The notes: a model not told the origin generated them from the letters alone. Shown: positions 28,069 through 37,033, numbered from the stretch's first letter. The stretch: 49,168 bases of DNA from Rhizobium sp. (GCA_003527225.1 DPXQ01000139.1:88238-137405); one strand, 5' to 3'. A program made the numbers and translations.

Positions 28069-28500
28069 ATGTCGCTCGACCGGCGTATTTCTGTCATCAC
28101 CCTCGGTGTCGAGGATGTAGCACGCAGCACCGAATTCTATGAGAAACTCGGTTGGAAGCGCTCATCCGCCTCCCAGGACGCGGTTACTTTCATCCAGTTG
28201 AAAGGGATCGTGCTTGCGCTCTTCTCCCGCACGGCGCTGGCCGAGGATGCCGGTGTCGTGCCGTCACCGGCGGGTTTTTCCGGCGTGACGCTGGCGCATA
28301 ACGTGGCAAGCCCCGCTGGGGTCGACGCGGTCGTCAAATTCGCTGTCGCTTGTGGCGCGACGCTCGTGAAGGCCCCTGAAAAGGTGTTCTGGGGCGGCTA
28401 TTCCGGCTATTTTGCCGATCCGGACGGCCATTTGTGGGAAGTCGCGCACAACCCTTTCTTTCCGATGAACGAACATGGCCACGTCGTGCTTCCGGAGTAA
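28069..28500 (+). CDS. VOC-family (glyoxalase/bleomycin-resistance-like) protein
   Basis: 143 residues with two beta-alpha-beta-beta-beta modules: ISVITLGVEDVARSTEFYEKLGW at the start and GYFADPDGHLWEVAHNP near the end. The glutamate in HLWEV is the usual metal ligand; the substrate is unknown. AAGGAAG precedes the ATG by about 9 bases. The 27850-28068 upstream gap is AT-rich, with repeated GAACA motifs that do not have LexA-box spacing. Confidence 0.85.
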   Translation: MSLDRRISVITLGVEDVARSTEFYEKLGWKRSSASQDAVTFIQLKGIVLALFSRTALAEDAGVVPSPAGFSGVTLAHNVASPAGVDAVVKFAVACGATLVKAPEKVFWGGYSGYFADPDGHLWEVAHNPFFPMNEHGHVVLPE

Positions 28501-28693
28501 GCCCACTGGATCAAGGTCCGTCACGATGAAAATGCGATGAGCGGAATCGCAGATGTCCTCGGTTTCACGACTGCATGCCTTGCGTGTTCCGGTCCCTGAA
28601 TTCTTCTTTTTCCAACATTTGAAGCTGTGCAATGGTGGTCAAAATTCTGATCGACACTAATTGAACAACTGGCCACCAACGAGGACCTGAAGC

Positions 28694-29122
28694 ATGAATC
28701 ACGATCGCTATGAGGACGCCTATATCGCGGGGATATTGCGGGATACGAAGACCATCGCCCTGATCGGAGCCTCGCCCAATCCGGCAAGGCCGAGCTATGG
28801 CGTCATGCGCTTCCTGCTCTCGAAGGGCTACAAGGTCATTCCGGTCAATCCCGGCCAGGCCGGCAAGGAAATACTCGGGCAAACGGTTTTTGCCCATCTC
28901 GCCGACATTGCCGAGCCTGTGGACATGATCGACGTCTTCCGTGCGGCAGAACACCTTGACGGCGTCATCGACGAAGCCCTGGCGATGAATCCGAAGCCGA
29001 AAGTGATCTGGGGTCAACTCGCGGTTAGGGATGATGCCGCTGCCGCAAAGGCTGAGGCGGCTGGCCTCAAGGTCGTCATGGATCGCTGCCCGGCGATCGA
29101 AATGCCGCGTTTCGGACTCTAA
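28694..29122 (+). CDS. CoA-binding (Rossmann-fold) protein, YccU-like
   Basis: 142 residues forming a single CoA-binding domain: KTIALIGASPNPARPSYGVM (about residues 18-37), GYKVIPVNPGQAGKEILGQ and a C-terminal VVMDRCPAIEMPRFGL. This resembles the free-standing CoA-binding domain family. It reads towards metZ, with the DUF6455 gene in between on the opposite strand and overlapping its end by 4 bases. Biochemical role unknown. Confidence 0.88.
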   Translation: MNHDRYEDAYIAGILRDTKTIALIGASPNPARPSYGVMRFLLSKGYKVIPVNPGQAGKEILGQTVFAHLADIAEPVDMIDVFRAAEHLDGVIDEALAMNPKPKVIWGQLAVRDDAAAAKAEAAGLKVVMDRCPAIEMPRFGL

Positions 29123-29550
29123 CTGTCCGCCAGAACTTGCGGGTCTGCGCGCAAGGCGTTCAATTCATCGGCATTTGCGCAGTAATCGATGAAGTGCTCT
29201 GGCGCGCTCCCGATTCTAAGATCCTTCCGGCATTCGCCCTTTGAGGCGCAATGCGAGCAGTTGATCTGCATGTCCCGAAACTGATTGCGAAAGCGCAGTT
29301 CGACCTCGGTAGGGTCTATGCTCAGCGCGCGCATCATCTCGATCATTTCGTCCGCCGCATGCGGACCGGCCTTGGCGAGCTCGATCAACTGTTCCGGAGT
29401 GATGCCGCAGTCATGCGCGATCTCGCGTATTGTCTGATCATCCATTGCGGCAATCATCTCTGCTTCGCCGGCACTTTCCCAGCTTCTGGCAATCCAACTG
29501 ATCACACGGGCAAGCACACTGTGCGCGCCGTCGTTTACCGCAATACTCAT
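29119..29550 (-). CDS. DUF6455-family protein
   Basis: 143 residues from the ATG at 29550 (MSIAVNDGAHS), with AGGAGA seven bases upstream. The C-terminal half carries a cysteine cluster CSHCASKGEC with a further cysteine in FIDYCANADEL, suggesting metal or Fe-S binding. The central DDQTIREIAHDCGITPEQLIEL looks like a small helical domain. The family is unstudied as far as I know. A perfect FNR/FixK-type box 52 bases upstream suggests induction under low oxygen. Confidence 0.82.
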   Translation of the reverse strand: MSIAVNDGAHSVLARVISWIARSWESAGEAEMIAAMDDQTIREIAHDCGITPEQLIELAKAGPHAADEMIEMMRALSIDPTEVELRFRNQFRDMQINCSHCASKGECRKDLRIGSAPEHFIDYCANADELNALRADPQVLADS

Positions 29551-29601
29551 GGCCAATCTCCTTTTCTTCTTAAATCTTTCGGCCACGTCGCTCCGATTGC
29601 A

Positions 29602-29615
29602 TTGATTTCGATCAA
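29602..29615 (-). promoter_or_regulatory. FNR/FixK-type operator (anaerobox)
   Basis: TTGAT, four bases, ATCAA: a perfect match to the CRP/FNR-family consensus used by FixK and FnrN in rhizobia. It lies 52 bases upstream of the DUF6455 start and about 100 bases upstream of metZ on the other side. Distance favours the DUF6455 gene as target. Confidence 0.75.
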
Positions 29616-29715
29616 TGCTTCCCGCGTGTTGCGTCTTGCGGGAAAGAAAAAATCGCGATTAACATCGCGCGCGCGGTCGCTATGATCGGGCCGCAATCAT
29701 CAAAGGGAGGCCTCG

Positions 29716-30999
29716 ATGTCCGATAGAAATCCGGGATTTGCCACGCTGGCCGTACATGCGGGAGCTCAGCCCGATCCTGCCACCGGCGCGCGCGTCACGC
29801 CGATCTACCAGACGACGGCCTATGTCTTCAACGATGCCGATCATGCGGCAGCGCTCTTCGGCCTGAAGCAGTTCGGCAATATCTATACCCGCATCATGAA
29901 CCCGACGCAGGCTGTCCTCGAAGAGCGCGTTGCCGCCCTCGAAGGTGGCACGGCGGCGCTTGCTGTCGCCTCCGGACATGCGGCGCAGATGCTTGTCTTC
30001 CACACCATCATGCAGCCGGGCGACAATTTTGTTGCTGCCAGAAAACTCTATGGCGGTTCGATCAACCAGTTCGGTCATGCATTCAAGAATTTCGGCTGGC
30101 AGGTGCGCTGGGCCGATCCCGCGGACCCGGAAAGCTTCGAGGCGGAAATCGATGACCGCACACGTGGCATATTCATCGAGAGCCTGGCAAATCCCGGCGG
30201 CACTTTCGTCGATATCGCCGCGATCGCCGAGGTCGCCAGGAAACATGGTCTGCCGCTGATCGTCGACAACACGATGGCCAGCCCCTATCTCCTTCGCCCT
30301 CTGGAGCACGGCGCCGACATCGTCGTGCATTCGGCGACCAAATTCCTCGGCGGCCATGGCAATTCGATGGGCGGCATCATTGTCGACGGAGGGACCTTCG
30401 ACTGGTCTGCTTCCGGCAAATTCCCGATGCTGTCCGAGCCGCGGCCAGAATATTCGGGTGTGGTGCTTCACCAGACATTCGGCAATTTCGCCTTTGCCAT
30501 CGCCTGCCGCGTGCTGGGCTTGCGTGACCTTGGACCGGCAATCGCGCCAATGAACGCATTCCTGATCCTGACAGGGATCGAGACGCTGCCGCTCAGAATG
30601 CAGCGCCATTGTGACAACGCCCTCAAGGTCGCGACCTGGCTGAAGCAGCATCCTAAGGTCGCCTGGGTGAACTATGCCGGCCTCGACAGCGACCCGAACC
30701 ACGCCCTTCAGACGCGCTACTCGCCGAAGGGCGCAGGCGCCGTCTTCACCTTTGGCGTCAAGGGTGGCTATGCCGCCGGCAAGGCGCTGGTCGAGGGGCT
30801 CCAGCTCTTTTCGCATGTCGCCAATATCGGCGACACGCGTTCGCTGGTCATCCATCCGGCCTCCACCACCCACGCGCAGTTGACCGAAGTGCAGCAGATG
30901 GCCGCCGGCGCCGGCCCTGATGTGGTGCGGCTCTCGATTGGCATCGAGGATCCGGCCGACATTATCGCCGACCTTGAGCAGTCGCTGGCGAAGGCGTGA
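29716..30999 (+). CDS. metZ: O-acetylhomoserine/O-succinylhomoserine sulfhydrylase (PLP enzyme)
   Basis: Forms homocysteine from an acylated homoserine and sulfide in methionine synthesis. 427 residues. Cys/Met-metabolism PLP family: [52 protein letters not shown] with the PLP lysine K209, and [11 protein letters not shown] near the end. Length favours the MetY/MetZ type over cystathionine enzymes. GGGAGG precedes the ATG. I looked for a SAM-II riboswitch upstream and did not find its conserved core. Confidence 0.9.
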   Translation: MSDRNPGFATLAVHAGAQPDPATGARVTPIYQTTAYVFNDADHAAALFGLKQFGNIYTRIMNPTQAVLEERVAALEGGTAALAVASGHAAQMLVFHTIMQPGDNFVAARKLYGGSINQFGHAFKNFGWQVRWADPADPESFEAEIDDRTRGIFIESLANPGGTFVDIAAIAEVARKHGLPLIVDNTMASPYLLRPLEHGADIVVHSATKFLGGHGNSMGGIIVDGGTFDWSASGKFPMLSEPRPEYSGVVLHQTFGNFAFAIACRVLGLRDLGPAIAPMNAFLILTGIETLPLRMQRHCDNALKVATWLKQHPKVAWVNYAGLDSDPNHALQTRYSPKGAGAVFTFGVKGGYAAGKALVEGLQLFSHVANIGDTRSLVIHPASTTHAQLTEVQQMAAGAGPDVVRLSIGIEDPADIIADLEQSLAKA

Positions 31000-31052
31000 A
31001 CGCAGAAAGAGCATCGCCTTGGCCGGAACGCTGCGGTGAGAAGGAATATATC

Positions 31053-31397
31053 GTGAGCCACCATCTTGTTTTTGAACCGGCCGCAGTCGAGCCGGAAGAA
31101 GGCGCGCCGGCGCCAGACCGCCTCATCTCCGGCAATCCGCGTTTCACCACATGGAACCTCGAGGAGGCGCCGGGCGGCATCTATGCCGGCATCTGGCAGT
31201 CGACACCCGGAAAATGGCGGATCGTCTATGACGAGTGGGAATATTTCCACATTCTCGAAGGCTATTCGGTCGTTACCGAGGATGGCGGCGAACCCGTGCA
31301 CCTGAAAGCCGGCGACCGGATGATCCTCAGACCCGGCTTCAGGGGAATCTGGGAAGTCATTGATACGACTCGCAAGGACTATGTCATCAGGCTGTGA
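31053..31397 (+). CDS. Cupin domain protein (DUF861/EutQ-like)
   Basis: 114 residues from a GTG at 31053, with AGAAGGA seven bases upstream; a GTG at 30996 overlapping the metZ stop is the alternative. A single beta-barrel cupin is recognised by WRIVYDEWEYFHILEGYSVV and KAGDRMILRPGFRGIWEV. Function unknown. It lies directly downstream of metZ, probably in the same transcript, and its stop is inside the terminator hairpin. Confidence 0.82.
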   Translation: MSHHLVFEPAAVEPEEGAPAPDRLISGNPRFTTWNLEEAPGGIYAGIWQSTPGKWRIVYDEWEYFHILEGYSVVTEDGGEPVHLKAGDRMILRPGFRGIWEVIDTTRKDYVIRL

Positions 31398-31420
31398 GGC
31401 GGCGTCTCCTGCGCCGCCTC
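31396..31420 (+). terminator. Hairpin at the end of metZ-cupin
   Basis: GAGGCGGCG and CGCCGCCTC are perfect 9-bp arms around a 7-base loop, starting within the cupin stop codon and followed by a modest GTTGT tail. The convergent GST gene ends at 31444. Confidence 0.7.
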
Positions 31421-31443
31421 GTTGTCTCGTCGATGAAATGCGT

Positions 31444-32106
31444 TCAGGCAACTTGTTCCGTCATGGACTGCGCCACAGCTTCGTGTTCCGCCGCCATCAC
31501 GGCATCGGCGTCAGTCACCTTTTTGAAGCTGTCGCGCGCCGCTATCCGCTCGATATAGTCCCTGAAGACAGGTCTTGACGGGACCAGCCCGAACATTGTC
31601 GTCCAGTTAAGCGCCATGCCCCAGAGAAGGTCGGCCGTGCTGAAGCGTTCGCCGAGCAGATAGGGACCCGGGCGAAGCGCGTCTTCGATCACCGCAAGCA
31701 CGGAATCATAATCGCCGTAGGGTGACTGGCGCAGCGGCGCCGGTTCGCGCTTCATCGAGCGATCAACCACGGCCGGCTCGAAGCAGGCGGCATAGAACAC
31801 GATCCAGCGCAGGAACGCGCCTCGGTCGGGATCGTCGATTGCAGGGGTAAGTCCCGCTTCGGGAAAGAGGTCGCTGAGGTAGATATAGATTGCCGACTGT
31901 TCGGTGACGAGCGCCTTGCCGTGGCGAATGGCCGGCACCTTGCCCAGCGGGTTGATGGCCAGGAAGGGCGGCTGGCGCTGTTCATCGATCTTCATGTTGA
32001 GGATATGAAGGGTATAGGGCGCTCCGAGTTCCTCGAGCAGGAGGCGCGTGCCGGTTGCCCGGGTCTGCGGAGAATAAAAGAGAGTGATCGTTTCGCTGGT
32101 GGACAT
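31444..32106 (-). CDS. Glutathione S-transferase family protein
   Basis: 220 residues. Thioredoxin-like N-terminal domain with FYSPQTRATGTRLLLEELG and the cis-proline and binding motif NPLGKVPAIRHGKALVTEQSAIYIYL, then an all-helical C-terminal domain with YLLGERFSTADLLWG. Probably a cytosolic detoxification or thiol-transfer enzyme. It is divergent from the YafY-type regulator, which is the usual pairing for this regulator family and suggests that the regulator controls it. Confidence 0.9.
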   Translation of the reverse strand: MSTSETITLFYSPQTRATGTRLLLEELGAPYTLHILNMKIDEQRQPPFLAINPLGKVPAIRHGKALVTEQSAIYIYLSDLFPEAGLTPAIDDPDRGAFLRWIVFYAACFEPAVVDRSMKREPAPLRQSPYGDYDSVLAVIEDALRPGPYLLGERFSTADLLWGMALNWTTMFGLVPSRPVFRDYIERIAARDSFKKVTDADAVMAAEHEAVAQSMTEQVA

Positions 32107-32159
32107 GCCTTCTTCCTTCCATGGTTGAGCCTGCGATATTGGAAGGATAGAACTGCATA

Positions 32160-32178
32160 CCTGTCAGTTTTTGTCAGG
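32160..32178. promoter_or_regulatory. Candidate YafY-type operator between GST and regulator genes
   Basis: CCTGTCAGTTTTTGTCAGG contains TGTCAG twice and ends in CCTG/CAGG inverted arms. It is the only such structure in the 109-base divergent gap, 54 bases from the GST start and 38 from the regulator start. I infer autoregulation and control of the GST. Confidence 0.5.
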
Positions 32179-32215
32179 TTGGCTTAGTATGTTATCCGCA
32201 GAAGGAGATTTTTTC

Positions 32216-33187
32216 ATGCGGGCGAGCCGGCTGATCAACATCCTGACCACCCTGCAGGCGCGGGGACTCGTGAATGCTGAGACGCTCGCGGCGGAAAACG
32301 AGGTTTCGGTTCGCACCATTTACCGCGACGTGGACGCGCTTTCAGCGGCCGGCATTCCGGTCTACAGCGAGCGGGGATCGGATGGCGGCTACCGGCTGCT
32401 CGATGGCTATCGGGTGAAGCTGAACGGCCTCTCGCCGGGCGAGGCCGAGGCGATGTTTCTATCGGGTCTGCCCGGTCCTGCTGCCGATCTCGGCCTCGGT
32501 TCGCTGATGGCAGGCGCCCAGAGGAAGCTGACCGCCGCGCTGCCGGAAGACCTGCGCCAGAGTGCAGTGCGCATGCGCTCGCGGTTCCACCTCGATGCGC
32601 CGACGTGGTTCGGCGAATATGAGCAGCCTTTCCACCTTCAGGCGGTCGCTGACGCCGTCTGGAACATAAAGCGTATCCGCATGCGCTATCGGACGTGGAA
32701 GGCGGAAAAGAACGGGGAGGCAGAACCCCTGGGGATCGTGCTGAAAGGTGGCGCCTGGTACATGGCGGCGCGGGTAGGCGACAGCGTACGCACCTACCGT
32801 ATCGCGCGCATTCTCGATCTGGTCGTCACGGATGAACATTTCGAGCGGCCGGCCGATTTCGATCTTGCTGCCTATTGGCAAGACAATACCACTCGGCTTG
32901 AGGAGGAGTTGCACCCCATGCTGGCAACACTGCGCGTGACGGATTGGGGGCTGAAATTGCTCGAACTCATATCTCCCGCCTATGTCAGGGCACGGATGGA
33001 GGTGTCCAAGGAGACGGATTCGGAGGGCTGGCGGATCGTCACCCTGCCAGCCGGGGCCTGCCGTCAGGCCACATCGGAATTCATGCGGTTGGGTGCAGAG
33101 GCGGAGGTACTCCACCCGCCTGAATTGCGCGTCGCCATGAAGGAATGCGTTCTGAAGCTTGGGATTTATTACGGACGGGACGCCTGA
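32216..33187 (+). CDS. YafY-family transcriptional regulator (HTH plus WYL)
   Basis: 323 residues from the ATG at 32216, with AAGGAGA seven bases upstream. N-terminal DeoR-like winged helix: SRLINILTTLQARGLVNAETLAAE, then VRTIYRDVDALSAAGIPVYSERG. WYL domain in the middle with GAWYMAARVGDSVRTYRIARIL, and a C-terminal WCX-like extension. Such proteins sense an unknown ligand and control an adjacent gene, here most likely the divergent GST. Confidence 0.9.
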   Translation: MRASRLINILTTLQARGLVNAETLAAENEVSVRTIYRDVDALSAAGIPVYSERGSDGGYRLLDGYRVKLNGLSPGEAEAMFLSGLPGPAADLGLGSLMAGAQRKLTAALPEDLRQSAVRMRSRFHLDAPTWFGEYEQPFHLQAVADAVWNIKRIRMRYRTWKAEKNGEAEPLGIVLKGGAWYMAARVGDSVRTYRIARILDLVVTDEHFERPADFDLAAYWQDNTTRLEEELHPMLATLRVTDWGLKLLELISPAYVRARMEVSKETDSEGWRIVTLPAGACRQATSEFMRLGAEAEVLHPPELRVAMKECVLKLGIYYGRDA

Positions 33188-33202
33188 GCCTTCGGCTCCC
33201 TC

Positions 33203-34447
33203 TCACCAAGTGAGATCAAGCCGCTCGAGGCCATGGAAGTGGTAGACATCCTTGACCTTCGGCTGGGTCGCGAGCTTCAGGCCCGGCAGGCGCTGGAACA
33301 GCAGCGGCAGCACGATGTTGAGCTCCAGTCTCGCCAGCGGGGCGCCGATGCAAAAATGGATGCCGGCGCCGAACGAAAGGTTCGGCGCTTCGTTGCGCTC
33401 CGGCTTGAAGACCAGCGGTTCGGTGAATTTCGTCGGGTCGAGATTGGCGGCCGCGAGAATGAGGCTGACCTTGTCGCCGCGCCTGAACGACACGCCGTCG
33501 ATTTCGGCCGGCTCCAGGCAATAGCGCTGGAAGATATGCACCGGCGCGCAGATCCGCAGCGTTTCCTCGACCGTTCTTTCCGTCGTGGTTTCGTCGCGGA
33601 ACATCTCGACGGTGGACAGCCCGCTCTCGAGGATGATCCGGACGGAATTGCCGATCTGGTGCACGGTCGCCTCGTGGCCGGCATTGAGCAGCACGATCGT
33701 TGTCGAGATCAGTTCGTCCTCGGTCAGATACTGTCCCTTGTGTTCGGTATGGATCATGTGGCTGAGCAGGTCGTCGCGCGGGTCGGCACGGCGTTCGGCG
33801 ATCATGCCGCGCACGTAGTCGGCGAACTCCTTGGCCGAACGGTCGGCGGCCTCCTCGTCGGCGCGCGTGCGCTTGAACATATACATGCCGACATAGTCGT
33901 GGCTCCACTTGAGCAGTTGCGGTCCCATCTCCTCCGGTATGCCGATCATGCGAGCAATCATTGTCACCGGGATGATGTCGGCGAAGGTCGAGAGCAATTC
34001 CGTCCTGCCGTCCTTCTCGAAGCGGTCGATCAGCCCGTTCGCCAGTTCCTCGATCTCGGGCTTCATCTTCTCGACATGGCGCGAGACGAATGCACGGTTG
34101 ACCAATGTTCTCAGCCGGGTGTGCTCCGGCGGCTCGAGTTCGAGCAGCGAATGCGCCTCTGCCGCATCGAAGTGCCGCGTATGCGGGCAGGGCTCCGGCA
34201 TGCCCAGTTCTTCCCGCGTGGCGATGTGCAGGATCTGCCGGCCGAAGCGGCGGTCTCGCAAGAGCGCGTTCACGTGGTCGTAACCGGTGAAGAACCACTG
34301 TTTCTGCTCCTCCCAATAGAAGGTCGGGCAGGCAGCATGCAGCGCGGCATAGACGCTGTTCGGATCACCGTAGAATGCGGGATCGCGGACGTCGAGGCTG
34401 ACACGGCGCCCAGTCTTATCGATTGTGAGGAAGGGAATATCAGTCAT
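33203..34447 (-). CDS. Cytochrome P450 (bacterial class I)
   Basis: 414 residues. I-helix LNAGHEATVHQIGN has a GHEAT form of the oxygen-activation motif, the K-helix ExxR is in EETLRICAP, and the heme loop FGAGIHFCIGAPLARLE carries ligand C366. No ferredoxin or ferredoxin reductase gene is close by, so electron partners must come from elsewhere. It follows the GGDEF gene by 41 bases on the same strand. Substrate unknown; the sequence resembles CYP enzymes common in soil alphaproteobacteria. Confidence 0.94.
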   Translation of the reverse strand: MTDIPFLTIDKTGRRVSLDVRDPAFYGDPNSVYAALHAACPTFYWEEQKQWFFTGYDHVNALLRDRRFGRQILHIATREELGMPEPCPHTRHFDAAEAHSLLELEPPEHTRLRTLVNRAFVSRHVEKMKPEIEELANGLIDRFEKDGRTELLSTFADIIPVTMIARMIGIPEEMGPQLLKWSHDYVGMYMFKRTRADEEAADRSAKEFADYVRGMIAERRADPRDDLLSHMIHTEHKGQYLTEDELISTTIVLLNAGHEATVHQIGNSVRIILESGLSTVEMFRDETTTERTVEETLRICAPVHIFQRYCLEPAEIDGVSFRRGDKVSLILAAANLDPTKFTEPLVFKPERNEAPNLSFGAGIHFCIGAPLARLELNIVLPLLFQRLPGLKLATQPKVKDVYHFHGLERLDLTW

Positions 34448-34488
34448 GCGGATGACCTATCGAATTCGGTGGGGGCGCGAAAGGCCGT

Positions 34489-35751
34489 TTACGGCTTCGA
34501 CAGGCCGGTTTGCGGCGTTGCCTTGGCGACCAGGCGCTTGAGCGCGGCGACCTGGCGATCGGCCTGTTCGTCAAGCGCTTCCGGTCCTTCCGCCGGAACG
34601 GTGAGAACCTTGTCACCGATGAGCACGGCGCAGCGGTTGCGACCCCGCGCCTTGGCCTTGTACAACGCCCTGTCGGAACCGCTCATAAGGCGGTCAAGAT
34701 CGCCGGCAGCGGCAATGGCCGTGGCAATGCCGATGGAGACTGTCGCAGAGACCTGCCCCCTATCGGTGTTGATCAGGTTCACGGCGAATGCCTGCCGGAT
34801 GGTCTCGGCGATGAAGGCCGCTTCCCGAATGTCCCTGACCTCTATCAGGGCCATGAACTCCTCACCCCCGGTGCGTCCGAATATTCCGCCGGAAGGGACG
34901 AGTGTGCGGCAAAGCGCAGCAAAGGCGACGAGAACGGCGTCTCCGGCCTGATGTCCATGCGTGTCGTTGATCGTCTTGAAGTGGTCCAGGTCGAAGAGCG
35001 CGAGAGCCAGTAGGCGATCCCCGGCGGCCTTGCGTCCCGTTACGGTGGCAAAGCCCTCGACCATGCCGCGTCGGTTGAGCGCGCCGGTCAGGGGATCCGT
35101 GCGGATCAGATGCTGAAGCCGCTGTTCGGAGCGGTCCATGGAGATCTTCGCGCCGATCATGATCATGGCTATGAAGCCGAAGATGCTGGTCGCGGTGGAA
35201 ATGACTGCTAACGGCGCCGCCTGTATGCTGTCCGGCATTGTGGCAAAGCTGACCGTCGCGGCGATCAGGCCGACCAGCGCTTCCACAGTCCAGATACTCG
35301 CCAGAACATGGCGAAAGCGGCGCTCGGCGACGTCAAACCGGAAAGCGACCGAAGCGAGCAACAGGTAGCCGCTGGCGGCGGCGACATTGTAGAGCACGAT
35401 GCGGTAGGCAATCTCATCGCGGATGGGGGGAAGCAGCATTCCGGCGATCCAGATCAGCATCGGTATGGCGGCCCATCCCGGCAGGGGACGTCCGGCGAGA
35501 GCAAGCACTCCAGAAATCCAGAACAGGAAGCTCGAAAGGGCGATGGTGTTGGCAATTTCGATCGATAGAATGTCCGGTATGCTGCCGCGCAGCGCAATAA
35601 GCACGACGCCGAGCCCATGGGCGGCAAAACCGAGGGCCCATTGGCCGTAGTGTTCTTGAGTGCGATCGTACAGCCAGACGGCGGCAAGCAGCGCGGCCAG
35701 GGTCGAGGCTTCCATAGCCCACAGAAAAATTGCGGTATTGATGTCGAGCAC
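34489..35751 (-). CDS. Membrane-anchored diguanylate cyclase (GGDEF)
   Basis: 420 residues from a GTG at 35751. Six or more hydrophobic helices (residues 7-205) form an input region of unknown signal. The GGDEF domain follows: RTDPLTGALNRRG (218-229), FDLDHFKTINDTHGHQAGD and the active-site GGEEF (295-299). The residues just before it (PSGGIFGRT) do not contain the RxxD inhibitory site, so product feedback inhibition is probably absent. There is no EAL or HD-GYP domain. It makes cyclic di-GMP, a signal that commonly controls exopolysaccharide output. Confidence 0.92.
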   Translation of the reverse strand: MLDINTAIFLWAMEASTLAALLAAVWLYDRTQEHYGQWALGFAAHGLGVVLIALRGSIPDILSIEIANTIALSSFLFWISGVLALAGRPLPGWAAIPMLIWIAGMLLPPIRDEIAYRIVLYNVAAASGYLLLASVAFRFDVAERRFRHVLASIWTVEALVGLIAATVSFATMPDSIQAAPLAVISTATSIFGFIAMIMIGAKISMDRSEQRLQHLIRTDPLTGALNRRGMVEGFATVTGRKAAGDRLLALALFDLDHFKTINDTHGHQAGDAVLVAFAALCRTLVPSGGIFGRTGGEEFMALIEVRDIREAAFIAETIRQAFAVNLINTDRGQVSATVSIGIATAIAAAGDLDRLMSGSDRALYKAKARGRNRCAVLIGDKVLTVPAEGPEALDEQADRQVAALKRLVAKATPQTGLSKP

Positions 35752-36099
35752 GGGATCGGCCTTGCGTGCGGTCCGGAGTAATGGCGCAAGATGGGGCAGA
35801 CTGTTTAACGAGTCCTTACGGAACGGTCGTCACACCGCAGGTTCGTGCAAGCTCGGCCATGTTTATTAGCACTTGGTTTACCATCGCTCATGGAATAGCT
35901 GTGGCCACGGCAGCCGGAGGCATAGGCGAGAGCAGGCCGAGTGTTTATGCCTCGTATTCAACGCCCCGGCCATTAAGGATATCGGTGGCTCACGTCTTGA
36001 AGTCCGGTACTTGGACACTCTATGTAGGGATTGACACGAAAAAACATGATTCCCGCCGCGGCTTCCGTGTCTGGGGAGACAGCGTGATAAAGGACGGAC
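35752..36099. other. Divergent intergenic region, GGDEF gene / clpP
   Basis: 348 bases without a gene. Apart from the candidate clpP promoter near 36000 I see only unremarkable sequence. The ATG-containing open stretches here show no protein-like composition. Confidence 0.6.
35996..36025 (+). promoter_or_regulatory. Candidate clpP promoter with heat-shock-like -35
   Basis: CTTGAA (35996-36001), 18 bases, CTATGT (36020-36025). The -35 matches the RpoH consensus of rhizobia, but the -10 fits only loosely and the spacing is one base long, so a vegetative promoter is also possible. It lies 75 bases upstream of the clpP start. Confidence 0.4.
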
Positions 36100-36732
36100 A
36101 TGAGAAATCCAGTTGATACCGCCATGGCGTTGGTGCCGATGGTCGTCGAGCAGACCAATCGCGGCGAGCGATCCTACGACATTTTTTCGCGCCTGCTGAA
36201 GGAGCGGATCATTTTCCTCACGGGCCCGGTCGAAGACCAGATGGCGTCGCTCGTTTGCGCGCAGTTGCTGTTTCTCGAAGCCGAGAATCCGAAGAAGGAA
36301 ATCGCCCTCTACATCAATTCTCCGGGCGGCGTCGTGAGCGCCGGTATGGCGATCTACGATACGATGCAGTTCATCCGTCCTGCCGTGTCTACGCTGTGCA
36401 TCGGTCAGGCTGCCTCCATGGGATCTCTCCTTCTCGCCGCCGGCGAAAAGGGAATGCGTTTCGCCACGCCATATGCCCGTATCATGGTGCATCAGCCTTC
36501 GGGCGGGTTCCAGGGCCAGGCCTCCGATATCGAGCGTCATGCGCGCGACATCATCAAGATGAAGCGTCGCCTGAACGAAGTCTACGAGAAGCACACGGGA
36601 CGGACCTATGACGAGGTCGAGCAGACACTCGATCGCGACCACTTCATGGAAGCTGGTGAAGCGCAGGAATGGGGACTGATCGACAAGATCCTGACCTCGC
36701 GCCAGGAAATCGAGGGCGTCCCGGCGGCTTGA
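36100..36732 (+). CDS. clpP: ATP-dependent Clp protease proteolytic subunit
   Basis: Serine protease that forms the double-heptamer chamber served by ClpX and ClpA. 210 residues. Catalytic triad: S106 in GQAASMGS, H131 in MVHQPSGG and D180 in LDRDHFM. The propeptide region ([19 protein letters not shown]) and the [12 protein letters not shown] handle are standard. clpX follows after 301 bases, so clpX may also have its own promoter. Rhizobia often carry additional clpP genes; this one, linked to clpX and lon, is the housekeeping-type copy. Confidence 0.97.
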   Translation: MRNPVDTAMALVPMVVEQTNRGERSYDIFSRLLKERIIFLTGPVEDQMASLVCAQLLFLEAENPKKEIALYINSPGGVVSAGMAIYDTMQFIRPAVSTLCIGQAASMGSLLLAAGEKGMRFATPYARIMVHQPSGGFQGQASDIERHARDIIKMKRRLNEVYEKHTGRTYDEVEQTLDRDHFMEAGEAQEWGLIDKILTSRQEIEGVPAA

Positions 36733-37033
36733 CGGCCGCCCCTGTCGACGCCCGGGTACATCGGCATGAACCGGATGTGATCGAACAGGGGGGTTTAATC
36801 TGCCGGGGAACGCGTTAATAGTAGTAATTAAGGCTGTGTTGAAGTTTTGTGACATAGTCTGACGGTTTGAAGGGGTTTTCGTTGCCGCCGGTTATCGGAT
36901 GCAGTCTGTGTCTGCCGGTTAGTACCTCTCAAATCGAACTGTACCCGGGCCATTGCGGCATTTGTGGACCGGACGGTGTGAGTGGACCGCGTGCCGTAAA
37001 GACGGTGGCGCGGCGTGCTGGAAGGATAAAGAC
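36733..37033. other. clpP-clpX intergenic region
   Basis: 301 bases. No hairpin terminator follows clpP, so read-through into clpX is likely. A T/G-rich stretch around 36840-36895 could hold a clpX promoter, but I cannot assign -35 and -10 boxes with confidence. Confidence 0.5.

Noticed and set aside
29587..29715. Possible SAM-II riboswitch upstream of the methionine gene metZ
   Set aside because: These riboswitches occur before met genes in Alphaproteobacteria, but the conserved core with a GCTAAA-type segment and its pseudoknot partner is not present here.
33233..34951. 572-codon frame antisense to the P450 and GGDEF genes
   Set aside because: It spans two genuine genes on the other strand and lacks any recognisable domain.
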